From the NCBI RefSeq assembly GCF_001426585.1, contig NZ_LMEI01000013.1, positions 62,227 to 126,226 of the forward strand: a stretch of DNA of 64,000 bases, in the 5' to 3' direction. Shown one piece after another: positions 45,758 to 53,701 of the stretch. Made by a program: the position numbers and the translations under genes. Source of the DNA: Streptomyces sp. Root431. Its GTDB lineage: Bacteria; Actinomycetota; Actinomycetes; Streptomycetales; Streptomycetaceae. The first letter of the stretch is position 1. The number at the start of each line of letters is the position of its first letter. The notes below the pieces were generated by a model. The model ran no database searches. It was not told where the DNA came from and was given only the letters and a program-made list of their open reading frames with translations.

Positions 45758-46141
45758 ATGAACACTCTCAGCGCAGCAGAGATCCTGGCCGCTGGGGTTT
45801 GGCAGTCAGGCCTGGGACAGGTGATCGGTGGACTGGTCATCGTCGCCGTCCTCATCGCGGCCGTCTGGCTCGGCTTCCGGGTTCGCGATCGCGAGTCCGC
45901 GACGCCCAAGCCGGAAGAGCAGCCGCATCGGCCCGAGACCGACCAGCTTCCCGGCGAGATGTCCGAGTACCGCAGGCCCGAGGTGATGCCGCAGACCGAC
46001 GGCGAGCACCGCCTCATGCCGTACCAGCTCAAGAAGTCCGGCACCGAGACCTCACCGGACCCGCCGAGCGAGGAGAAGCGCAAGTGGGGCGGCATCTCCA
46101 GCGGCGGCTTCGGCAGCGGAGGCACCGGCCACGGCGACTGA
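45758..46141 (+). CDS. DUF6479-like small membrane protein
   Basis: A 127-residue protein with one TM helix (about 19-40, GLGQVIGGLVIVAVLIAAVWLGF) and a charged tail ending in Gly/Ser (SSGGFGSGGTGHGD). PEEQPHRPETDQLPGEMSEYRRPEVMPQ resembles DUF6479 proteins of Streptomyces. ATG 45758 is divergent from the sigma factor. No function known. Confidence 0.75.
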   Translation: MNTLSAAEILAAGVWQSGLGQVIGGLVIVAVLIAAVWLGFRVRDRESATPKPEEQPHRPETDQLPGEMSEYRRPEVMPQTDGEHRLMPYQLKKSGTETSPDPPSEEKRKWGGISSGGFGSGGTGHGD

Positions 46142-46234
46142 CGCCGGGCGAACCCGAACATGGCCGCGCCGGGGCGTCCGGGAGGACGCCCCGACGACGG
46201 CCGTACCCTGCCTCGCCACACGGAGGTCACGACC

Positions 46235-47074
46235 GTGGATGACGACGCCGACGACGCCCCCGGCACCCGCGCGCAGGAGCCACGCCTGAAGGCGGTGGCG
46301 TACCGGCTGCTGGGCTCGTTCGACGAGGCCGAGGAGGCGGTGGAACAGGCGATACGGGACGCACCCCGCCACCCCGCCCCCACCACCGGTGACCCATTCC
46401 TCGCCGCCCTGACCCGGATCTGCCTGGAACGACTCCGCGCCCGCGAGACGCACCGGACGGCCCCCTGGGACCCGTGGGACCCCTGGGACGCGGACCGGGC
46501 CGGGCCGGAGGGCCGGGCCCTCCTGACGGCCATGGACAGCCTCACCCCGCCCGAGCGGCTCGCCTTCGTCCTCCACGACCTCTTCGACGTCCCGTACGAG
46601 GAGATCGCCGCCGCCCTGGAACGCACCCAGGCCGCCGCCCGCCACCTCGCCGGCCGGGCCCGGCACCGGGTGCAGGGCACCGAGGAGATGCCGAAACCCG
46701 ACCCGGCGCGCCAGCGGGAGGTCGTCGCCGCCTTCCTCGCGGCCTCGCGGACAGGCGATTCGAAGGCGATGCTCGCGCTCCTCGACCGGGACGTGGCGCT
46801 GCGGGCCGACCCCACCGCCGTACGGACGGGCGCGCGGGCCGCGCACGGGGCGGTGCCCGTGGCGCTTGCCCTCGCCGGGCGGACCCGGGAGGCCCGCCAG
46901 GCCCTGGTGGACGGGGCTGCGGGCCTGGTCGTGACCCGCGAGGGGCGGCCTCGCACGGTCTTCGCCTTCACCGTGCTCGACGGCCGGATCACCTCGGTCG
47001 ACGTCCTGGCGGACGAGGGCCACCTCGGCCGGCTGACCGTGCGGCCCCTGGCGGAGCGCACCGCCCCGTTCTGA
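46235..47074 (+). CDS. ECF41/SigJ-like sigma factor with SnoaL-like C-terminus
   Basis: A 279-residue protein. Region 2 is weak (VAYRLLGSFDEAEEAVEQAIRDA) and region 4 clear (LTPPERLAFVLHDLFDVPYEEIAAALERTQAAARHLAGRARHRV). The C-terminal 100 residues are a SnoaL-like fold (VVAAFLAASRTGDSKAMLALLDRDVALRAD) that controls ECF41 activity in cis. A WDPWDPWD repeat lies in the linker. GTG 46235 has GGAGG 8 bases upstream. Confidence 0.85.
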   Translation: MDDDADDAPGTRAQEPRLKAVAYRLLGSFDEAEEAVEQAIRDAPRHPAPTTGDPFLAALTRICLERLRARETHRTAPWDPWDPWDADRAGPEGRALLTAMDSLTPPERLAFVLHDLFDVPYEEIAAALERTQAAARHLAGRARHRVQGTEEMPKPDPARQREVVAAFLAASRTGDSKAMLALLDRDVALRADPTAVRTGARAAHGAVPVALALAGRTREARQALVDGAAGLVVTREGRPRTVFAFTVLDGRITSVDVLADEGHLGRLTVRPLAERTAPF

Positions 47075-47080
47075 GCCCGG

Positions 47081-47803
47081 TCACTCCCCCAGCAGGCGCC
47101 CCGCGCGGGAGGCGACGTGCGCGGGCGGGGCGAGGTCCTCGGGCAGGACGGGGTCGGTGACCGGCTCGCCGAAAGTGGTCACGACGGGCAGGACGCCCGC
47201 CCACAGCCCGAGCGCCGCGTCCTCGGAGTCGCCGTCGTCCGGCGGGCCGCTGCGGGTCTTCACCGAGGCCTCGGTGAGGTCGAGCGCGAGGACGGAGGTC
47301 GCGGCGAGCTCCTTGCGGCTGGGCTGCCGCACGTACTCCCACTGTCCCGGCGAGCTCTGCTCGGTGAGCGCCCGCAGCCCGCGCAGCTTCTCCTCCGGGT
47401 CGGTCACGATCCGCGGTACGCCGTAGACCATCGCGCAGCGGTAGTTGACGCCGTGCTCGAAGACGGAACGGGCGAGGACGAGACCGTCGACGTGGGTGAC
47501 GGTCACGCAGACGGTGGTGTCGGGGGCCTGGACCAGACTGCGGCTGGCGACCGAGCCGTGGAGGTACAGCCGGTCGCCGTCCACGCCGTACGCGGTGGGC
47601 ACGACCATCGTCGTCCCGTCGACGGGCACCCCGAGGTGGCAGAGAAAGCCCGCGGCGAGCACGGCGTCCAGATCCTCCCGCCGATGGCTCCCCTTCTCCC
47701 GCATCCGCCGCAACCGCGTCCGCTCGGTGACGCCCAACTCCGGCCCAGGGCCCGGCTCCCCGCCGCCCGCCGGCCCGCCGCTGACTTCACTGGTGGCGCT
47801 CAT
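47081..47803 (-). CDS. pyridoxamine 5'-phosphate oxidase-like flavoprotein
   Basis: A 240-residue split-barrel protein. FLCHLGVPVDGTTMVVPTAYGVDGDRLYLHGSVASRSL and CVTVTHVDGLVLARSVFEHGVNYRCAMVYG match the PNPOx-like/FMN-binding family (cf. Nim-like proteins). It probably binds FMN or F420. The family role is undefined. It is convergent with the ECF41-like gene, 6 bases apart. Confidence 0.85.
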   Translation of the reverse strand: MSATSEVSGGPAGGGEPGPGPELGVTERTRLRRMREKGSHRREDLDAVLAAGFLCHLGVPVDGTTMVVPTAYGVDGDRLYLHGSVASRSLVQAPDTTVCVTVTHVDGLVLARSVFEHGVNYRCAMVYGVPRIVTDPEEKLRGLRALTEQSSPGQWEYVRQPSRKELAATSVLALDLTEASVKTRSGPPDDGDSEDAALGLWAGVLPVVTTFGEPVTDPVLPEDLAPPAHVASRAGRLLGE

Positions 47804-47850
47804 GGTGCCCTCTCGTTCCCCGTACCGATTCCTCCAGGTGTTCTACGACC

Positions 47851-48531
47851 TCACCCCCCGCCCCCGCCACCACCGCCCACCTGTCGGAACACCCGCCGCT
47901 CGGTCCAGGCACAGCCCGTCGGGACCGGTTGTGCGGTGCGGGGGGCGGTCCAGTGGAGGTGGTGCCAGGTGCCCGAGGGCCTGCCGAGGGGGACCGGGAC
48001 GGTCCAGGGACGGCCGGAGAGGCCGGTGCCGAGGGCTTTCACGCAGGCCTCCTGGACGGTGAAGATCCAGGCGAACTCGCGTCTGCGGTCGGCCTCGGGC
48101 AGGGCGGTGAGGGTTTCGGCGTCCTCGGGTGAGCAGCAGAGGCGGAGGAGGCGGGCGGCGACGGGGGACGGGGTCTGTACGTCGATGCCGACGTCGCGGC
48201 CCGTGCCGACGGCGGCGGCGACCCAGCCCGAGGAGTGCGAGAGGCTCACGCCCAGGTCGGGCCGGTCCGGCAGGTACGGGCGGCCGCCGGGGCGGGCGGC
48301 GACCGGGCCGCCGCGGAGGTCCTCGCCGGTCTCCCGCAGCAGGGCCCGCAGCAGGGTGCGCGCGGCCGTGTACTCCGCGGCGCGCCACGGCGGCAGTGCG
48401 GCGGCGGCCGCCCGGTCCGGCGCGGCGACGGGCAGGGCGCGGAGGACGTCCTCGCTCCGGGCGACCAGGTAGTGCACGCCCTCGGCGGCCGTGTGCGGCC
48501 GCGCTCTCCACCGCGCCGCCGCCGCGCTCAC
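47851..48531 (-). CDS. Sfp-type 4'-phosphopantetheinyl transferase superfamily protein
   Basis: A 226-residue protein. SLSHSSGWVAAAV, GRDVGIDVQ and FAWIFTVQEACVKALGTGL follow the order of Sfp-like PPTases. In the last motif Gln replaces the first Lys of W/FxxKEAxxKA, while Glu and the second Lys are retained. The C-terminus is a poly-Gly run encoded by a C-tract. It lies beside the carrier-protein locus downstream and could activate its ACPs, along with the AcpS-like enzyme at 55796. Confidence 0.85.
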   Translation of the reverse strand: MSAAAARWRARPHTAAEGVHYLVARSEDVLRALPVAAPDRAAAAALPPWRAAEYTAARTLLRALLRETGEDLRGGPVAARPGGRPYLPDRPDLGVSLSHSSGWVAAAVGTGRDVGIDVQTPSPVAARLLRLCCSPEDAETLTALPEADRRREFAWIFTVQEACVKALGTGLSGRPWTVPVPLGRPSGTWHHLHWTAPRTAQPVPTGCAWTERRVFRQVGGGGGGGG

Positions 48532-48560
48532 GCGGACCCCTCTCCGGTGCCGTGCCCGGC

Positions 48561-48625
48561 CCCGCGACCCCGGCCGTGATCCGCCGGACAGGCCCCGCGA
48601 CCCCGGCCGTGATCCGCCGGACAGG
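48561..48625. repeat. two 33-bp tandem repeats
   Basis: Two exact copies starting at 48561 and 48594, each containing TGATCCGCCGGACAGG. The core is shared with the inverted repeat at 28397. It lies between the PPTase start and the MFS stop. Confidence 0.8.
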
Positions 48626-48666
48626 CCCTGGGGCCGCCCGTCGGCCCCGGACCGGTCAGGTGGTGT

Positions 48667-49962
48667 TCAGGCGCGGTCCGGCACACGCTGGAGGGTGCGT
48701 ATCGGTCGGGCGGCGAGGAGGGCCGCGGTGGTGAGGAAGCCGACCACGACGCCCACGACGAGCACCGTGTCCGTGCCGAACGCGCCGACGGCGGGGCCGG
48801 CCAGGGCGCTGCCGATCGGGTACATGCCGACGGAGCCCGCGACCTCGTAGGCGTGGACGCGGTTGAGGACCTCGCCCGGCACCTGGGTCTGCACGCTGGT
48901 CGCCCACATGACGCCCCAGACGCCGATGCCGACGCCGACCAGGACCTGGGCGACGCAGAGCAGCCAGACCGGCCAGCCGAGGACGATGCCGAGCGGGTAG
49001 AGCGGGTACGCCATCATCGCCACGGCCCCGGCGGCGAGCGGCCGTTGGGGCTTGTAGCGGATCGCGAGGAGACCGCCGGCCACGGTGCCGGCGCCCAGCG
49101 CGGCGTTGACCAGGCCGAAGGCGCTCGCGCCGTGCTCGGGCACGAGGACGCCGGCGGCCACGGAGAGCTGCGGCCCCCAGGAGAGCACCGCGTAGAACAT
49201 CCAGATGAGGATCACGCCCCAGAGCCAGCTGCGGGAGCTGAACTCCTGCCAGCCGACGGCCAGGTTGCGCCACAGGCTCTGGCCGGCCGGCGGGGCCGGG
49301 ACCACCCCGAGCCGCAGGACGAACAGGCAGATCGCGCTGGTCCCGTAGGCGATCGCGGAGATCACCATCACCCAGCCGGTCGACCCGAAGCCGACCAGGA
49401 CGCCGGCCAGCGCCGGGCCGCCGAGGCCGGTGATCGCCTCGGAGGTGCGCAGTACGCCGTTGGCGCCCTGCACGTCACGGGAGACCAGCGGGACGGTCGA
49501 TGAGGCGCCCGGCTGGAACAGCGCGTTGGCGGTACCGGCGACCACCAACAGCCCGTACAGCTGCCAGAGATGGTCGATGCCGTGGATGAAGAGGACGGCG
49601 AGCAGGACGTGGGCGGTGAGGTTGGCCAGGTCCGCGATGATCATCATCCGGCGGGCGGTGAACCGGTCGGCGAGGACCCCGCCGAACAGCACCAGGCCGG
49701 CGAACGGGGCGACCAGGAAGGCCATCGAGTAGCCCGCGGTGTCCAGGCCGTACCCGCCGCTGAGCAGACCGGCCGAGACCGCGACCGGCAGCATGGCCCA
49801 GCTGAGGAGGCCCGCGCTGCGGGCCGTGAAGTAGTAGCGGAAGTTACGGGACCAGATCGCCGGCTCCCCGGACCGGTCCCCCGACGGCGGTGGCCCGTCG
49901 GGGCCGTCCTTCGTCGGCGGGGGTGCGTCCGCCGCGGTGTGCTCCGCGAGGCGTTCTTCCAT
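48667..49962 (-). CDS. MFS efflux transporter
   Basis: A 431-residue MFS protein with twelve hydrophobic segments. GGVLADRFTARRMMIIADL is the loop 2-3 motif A and GANGVLRTSEAITGLGGPALAGVL is typical of the EntS-like siderophore and drug exporters. It lies 35 bases after the deacetylase stop on the same strand, at the end of the carrier-protein gene cluster, and is the likely product exporter. Confidence 0.9.
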   Translation of the reverse strand: MEERLAEHTAADAPPPTKDGPDGPPPSGDRSGEPAIWSRNFRYYFTARSAGLLSWAMLPVAVSAGLLSGGYGLDTAGYSMAFLVAPFAGLVLFGGVLADRFTARRMMIIADLANLTAHVLLAVLFIHGIDHLWQLYGLLVVAGTANALFQPGASSTVPLVSRDVQGANGVLRTSEAITGLGGPALAGVLVGFGSTGWVMVISAIAYGTSAICLFVLRLGVVPAPPAGQSLWRNLAVGWQEFSSRSWLWGVILIWMFYAVLSWGPQLSVAAGVLVPEHGASAFGLVNAALGAGTVAGGLLAIRYKPQRPLAAGAVAMMAYPLYPLGIVLGWPVWLLCVAQVLVGVGIGVWGVMWATSVQTQVPGEVLNRVHAYEVAGSVGMYPIGSALAGPAVGAFGTDTVLVVGVVVGFLTTAALLAARPIRTLQRVPDRA

Positions 49963-49997
49963 GACTGTTCAAACCCTTCGGTCGTTGATCGTGGTCT

Positions 49998-51050
49998 TCA
50001 TCGGGCGGGCGGGGTCAGTTCCTCCACCGTGACCAGCTCCAGGCCCCGTTCGAGCAGGCCCTCGACGATCGCCGGAAGGGCCTGGACGGTCTGGGCGCGA
50101 TCGCCCGCGCCCTCGTGCATCAGCACCACCGAGCCCGGCCCCGCGGACTCCAGGACGGTCGCGGCGATCCGCTCGGGACCCGGCCTCGCCCAGTCGCGGG
50201 TGTCGACGTCCCACATCGTCAGCGTGGTCGGATACCCCTCCAGGGCGGCCAGCACCTCGGGGCTCAGCGCGCCGTACGGCGGCCGGAACCGGGTCGGCGC
50301 CTGCTCGCCGGTCACCTTCGCCACCACCTCCGCCGTCCGGTCGAGCTGCTCGCGCAGCTGCTCGGGCGTGAGGTCGGGCAGGTAGGGGTGCGACCAGGAG
50401 TGGTTGCCGACTTCGTGGCCGGCGGCGGCGATCCGGCGCACCAGGTCGGGCAGCGCCGCGACGTGGTGGCCGACGCAGAAGAACGTCGCCCGGGCCCCGT
50501 AGCGGTCCAGGATGTCGAGCACCTGGCGGGTGTGCACCGGGTCGGGGCCGTCGTCGAAGGTGAGCGCGACCCGGGGGACGTCCCGGCTGCCGTGCTCGAA
50601 GCAGCGGCCGGCGGCCGTCAGCGCCGCCACGATCGGCTCGCCGCGCCGCACGCCGTCGAAGTACTCCTCGGCGCGGCCGGTCAGGGTGCCGCCCTCGGCG
50701 GTCACCCTGGCCAGCTCGCCGGGCGCGGTCCGGGCCTTCTCCGCGAGCTCTCCGGCCGTGACGGAGCCGAAGCCCGGCCGCGGCGGCAGCAGCCAGGGGT
50801 CGGCCCGGTACACCTCGAGACCGGCCGCCGTCATCGGGCCGTCGAGCAGGCCGTTGGTGCTGTCGAGGACGACGGCGGGCGTCCGCCCGCCCTCGAAGTC
50901 CCTCAGCCAGGCGATGAGTTCGGCCGCTTGGGCGCCGCTCCAGCCGCTGGGCTCCACCACCCGGCGACCCTCGCCGTCCAGGACCTCGACCTCGTACCCC
51001 TCGCCCGTCCAGGCGATTCCCGCGTACCGCTCGCTCGTCAGGGCGCTCAT
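49998..51050 (-). CDS. NodB-type polysaccharide deacetylase with extra N-terminal domain
   Basis: A 350-residue protein. The C-terminal 200 residues are a complete NodB domain: metal-binding TFDDGPDPVHT, HEVGNHSWSHP, RPPYGALS and the DWARPGPERI/VLMHE region. Residues 1-135 form a separate domain (AVVLDSTNGLLDGPMTAAGLEVYRADPWLLPP) reminiscent of the RNase H-like fold in IS110-type proteins. No signal peptide is visible, so it may work in the cytosol on a pathway intermediate, for example removing an N-acyl group. ATG 51050 overlaps the condensation gene stop. Confidence 0.85.
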   Translation of the reverse strand: MSALTSERYAGIAWTGEGYEVEVLDGEGRRVVEPSGWSGAQAAELIAWLRDFEGGRTPAVVLDSTNGLLDGPMTAAGLEVYRADPWLLPPRPGFGSVTAGELAEKARTAPGELARVTAEGGTLTGRAEEYFDGVRRGEPIVAALTAAGRCFEHGSRDVPRVALTFDDGPDPVHTRQVLDILDRYGARATFFCVGHHVAALPDLVRRIAAAGHEVGNHSWSHPYLPDLTPEQLREQLDRTAEVVAKVTGEQAPTRFRPPYGALSPEVLAALEGYPTTLTMWDVDTRDWARPGPERIAATVLESAGPGSVVLMHEGAGDRAQTVQALPAIVEGLLERGLELVTVEELTPPAR

Positions 51051-52420
51051 CAGTCCCCCAGCGCGATCGCCTCGGCGACGATCAGCCGCTCGACCCCGCG
51101 GAGGAACCTCTCCATGCCGTCGCGGTCGAGCACGGCCGGGTCGGCGGTCATGGCGAGGTCCAGCGCGCCCGGGGCGGTCAGGACGTCCACCGCCATCGAG
51201 ACGTTCTTCCGGGGCAGGAACTCCGTCGGCCAGCTCAGCTCGGTCCGGCCGATCAGCTCGCTCAGCGCGGCCTTCGGCTTCTCGACGCCGTCGAACGGCC
51301 CGACGCCCGGGTCGCGGGTGTCGTTCCACCAGTACGAGTGGTCGGCCGCCTCGCCCTTTTCGACCAGCAGCGCGACCTCCCGGTCGAGCGCCCACTTGTC
51401 GTACGAGGCGTGGCGGAACGCGCTGAAGGCGACGGACCGCGTCCGCCGCACCGCGTCCTCGAAGTCCCGGTCCGCGTCCGTGAGCCGGAACAGCGCCTCC
51501 TGCGCGACCGTGCTGACCGCCGCGGCGGCGGCCGGCTGGAAGCGGTTGCCCACGACCACCTGGAACAGCACGTCGCTGCTCCCGGACATCCTGGCCAGCT
51601 GGTGGGAGGCCGCGCCGAGCAGCACCGCGGCGTCGCTCACCTCCAGCTCCGCCGCCACCCGCCCGACGGCGATCGCCAGCGCGGGCGAGCGCAGCAGCGC
51701 GTTGGGGAACTTCCGCGTCGGGTCGTCCGCGAGTTCCGGCGCGGCGGGCTCCTGGAAGAGCTGCCGGGGGCCCGCGGTCAGCTGCTCGATCCAGTAGCGG
51801 CGGGCCGCCTCGTCCCGGCGGCGGCCGAGCGGCGAGGCCTGGACCTCCGCGGCGTCCAGGGGCTGGAGGGAGGGGCGCGCCTGGCGCAGCGAAGCGGCGG
51901 TCTCCCCCGATTCGACCGCCGCGAGGTCGCGGAGCAGGATGCCGAGACCCCAGTAGTCCATCCCGGTGTGCGCGCCGACCAGCACCAGCCGGTGGACGAG
52001 GCCCTCGCACTCCACCAGGCCGACCCGCAGGGGCCACTCCCGCGTGTGGTCGAAGGAGCGCCCGGCCAGCTCCTTGAGCAGCTCGGCGCCGGTCTCGGCG
52101 GACCGCGCCGCCGCGCACGTACGGATCTCCACGGCGAGCTCGCCGGCGTCGTCCACGACCTGCCGCAGGCCGTCCTCGCCGTCCGGCAGGAACCTGGTGT
52201 GGAGGCTGTCGTGGAGCCGGAGCAGCTCGGTCACGTCCGCGAGGACGCGGTCGGCGGGGCGGGGCGGGCTGACGGGGAGGTCGACCGGCACGTTGTAGCG
52301 GGGGGCGTCGTCGCCGAGCCGGGTGACGACGCCCCAGATCGCCCGCTGCCCCCAGGTCGCAGGGCCGGTCCCGGCCCTCGCGGAGTCCAGTCTGATGGTC
52401 CGGGTCTCAGCCGTGGTCAT
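51050..52420 (-). CDS. free-standing condensation-domain protein
   Basis: A 456-residue NRPS condensation superfamily protein not attached to any module. WGQRAIWGVVTRL begins the fold. In place of HHxxxDG it has AHTGMDY (150-156), keeping the second His (H151) and Asp155 but losing the first His and the Gly. The middle carries RYWIEQLTAGP and the C-terminal half shows the FPNALLRSPALAIAVGRVA floor region. It may join a carrier-bound acyl group to an amine or alcohol. It is coupled to the downstream deacetylase. Confidence 0.85.
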   Translation of the reverse strand: MTTAETRTIRLDSARAGTGPATWGQRAIWGVVTRLGDDAPRYNVPVDLPVSPPRPADRVLADVTELLRLHDSLHTRFLPDGEDGLRQVVDDAGELAVEIRTCAAARSAETGAELLKELAGRSFDHTREWPLRVGLVECEGLVHRLVLVGAHTGMDYWGLGILLRDLAAVESGETAASLRQARPSLQPLDAAEVQASPLGRRRDEAARRYWIEQLTAGPRQLFQEPAAPELADDPTRKFPNALLRSPALAIAVGRVAAELEVSDAAVLLGAASHQLARMSGSSDVLFQVVVGNRFQPAAAAAVSTVAQEALFRLTDADRDFEDAVRRTRSVAFSAFRHASYDKWALDREVALLVEKGEAADHSYWWNDTRDPGVGPFDGVEKPKAALSELIGRTELSWPTEFLPRKNVSMAVDVLTAPGALDLAMTADPAVLDRDGMERFLRGVERLIVAEAIALGD

Positions 52421-52613
52421 CGTGTTCCGACCTTCCCTTCGGTTGCCTTGTCCGATGTCTGTCGAGGCCGGGCCGGGCCCGGCGGTCCGGCGGAGTACCG
52501 CCTTCCGGAGCCTGAATCCGGCGTTCCGGTGGAGTACCGCCAACCGGGGGCGAGCCCGTCCACCACGGCGGGGACGTGGTGGACGAGCTCACCCCCTGGG
52601 GGCCGCGCGGGAG
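52421..52613. promoter_or_regulatory. intra-cluster gap with paired palindromes
   Basis: The only gap over 50 bases inside the biosynthetic run. Two copies of CCGG(C/T)GGAGTACCGCC lie at 52487-52502 and 52536-52551, 49 bases apart, each able to form a GGCGG-loop-CCGCC hairpin. It could be an internal promoter with a regulator site, or mRNA processing structures. Confidence 0.5.
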
Positions 52614-53438
52614 TCACCCCTCGCCGCGGGCGAAGAGCGCCACGTGGCTGCGGCCGGAGCGCGGGTCCGTGTCGCACAGGACGACCCGGCGGTACGTCTC
52701 CGACCACTCCTGCCAGTGGTCGGCCAGCGCCAGCCAGAGGCTGGTGCAGTAGCTGCCCGGGGCCACCCGGTGCACGACGGAGCGCTCCGGGAGGTCCTCG
52801 GTGACCCAGGGGCCGAGCACGAGGAGCGTGCCGTCGTCCCCGAGGTCCGATCCCAGGGCGCCCTCGCCGAGGGCGTCCGCCGCCGAACCGGCCGAGTACG
52901 CCCGGACGAACCGCAGACCGGCGTCGGCGTCGGCCTCACCGGAAGCGCCGAGGACCAGCGCCGCCGCCGAATCGATCAACTCCGCGGCCAGGGGGAAGGG
53001 CGTCGGCAGGGTCGTCTGCTCGAGAACCGCGAGCACGACCTCCGCGGCCCGCCCCGCGCGGTGGTACGCCGAGGCGATCCGCAGCGCGGTGAAGGGCGCG
53101 GCAAGACCCTGCTGGGCGATCGCGAAGTTGGCCGCCCCGCCGCCGAGGCGATCGGTCAGGTGCGGCGCGACGGCGGTGAACGGCACCACGTCCGGCAGGG
53201 CGTGGGTGACGATCAGCAGCTCCGGCCGGCTCCGGCCGACGCCCTCGTCGGCGACGAGCAGGTCCGCGAGGTCCCGGTGGTGGACGTGCGCACCGCGGTT
53301 CAGGAGCTCCTCGTCCGGCTTCTCCCCGAAGGGGGTGAGCAGGTCGCGGTAGTAGTCGAGCGCGGCCGGGCGGTCGCCCGGTGCCCGGCCCTGCGGCGAG
53401 CGCACCGCCGCGGCGGCCCGGACGGCGAGTCCGCTCAT
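52614..53438 (-). CDS. ketosynthase (KAS III)-like protein lacking an evident active-site Cys
   Basis: A 274-residue protein. ELLIVTHALPDVVPFT, FAIAQQGLAAPFTALRIASAYHRAGRAAEVVLAVLEQT and LLVLGPWVTEDL look like the thiolase/KAS III fold, but the position normally Cys in the QxCxA turn reads GLAAPF. Only three cysteines occur, near the C-terminus, and none in that turn. It could be a chain-length-factor-like partner of the KAS III encoded nearby. ATG overlaps the ACP stop (ATGA). Family assignment is tentative. Confidence 0.65.
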   Translation of the reverse strand: MSGLAVRAAAAVRSPQGRAPGDRPAALDYYRDLLTPFGEKPDEELLNRGAHVHHRDLADLLVADEGVGRSRPELLIVTHALPDVVPFTAVAPHLTDRLGGGAANFAIAQQGLAAPFTALRIASAYHRAGRAAEVVLAVLEQTTLPTPFPLAAELIDSAAALVLGASGEADADAGLRFVRAYSAGSAADALGEGALGSDLGDDGTLLVLGPWVTEDLPERSVVHRVAPGSYCTSLWLALADHWQEWSETYRRVVLCDTDPRSGRSHVALFARGEG

Positions 53439-53701
53439 GACGTCCCCTCTGCTTCGCGGAGTGCGGCCTCGACGTAGTCGGCGAAGGACCGCATGGTCCG
53501 CAGGTGGTCGATGTCGAGCTCGTCCGGGTCGACCGCGATCCCGGTCGCCTCCTCGACGGTCATCAGGAGACCCAGTACCGCGATGGATTCGAGCTGGAGC
53601 TCGTCGAAGAGCGCGGTCTCCTCGGTGAGCCCGCTGATCGGCCGCTCCAGGACCTCGCTGAGCGCCTTCTCGATGACGAGCAGGATTTCCTGACGGTTCA
53701 T
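53435..53701 (-). CDS. acyl carrier protein
   Basis: An 88-residue carrier protein. LFDELQLESIAVLGLLMTVEEATGI carries the phosphopantetheine Ser in LES (the DSL counterpart). One of two ACPs in the cluster, located between the KAS III-like genes and coupled to both (1- and 4-base overlaps). Confidence 0.92.
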   Translation of the reverse strand: MNRQEILLVIEKALSEVLERPISGLTEETALFDELQLESIAVLGLLMTVEEATGIAVDPDELDIDHLRTMRSFADYVEAALREAEGTS

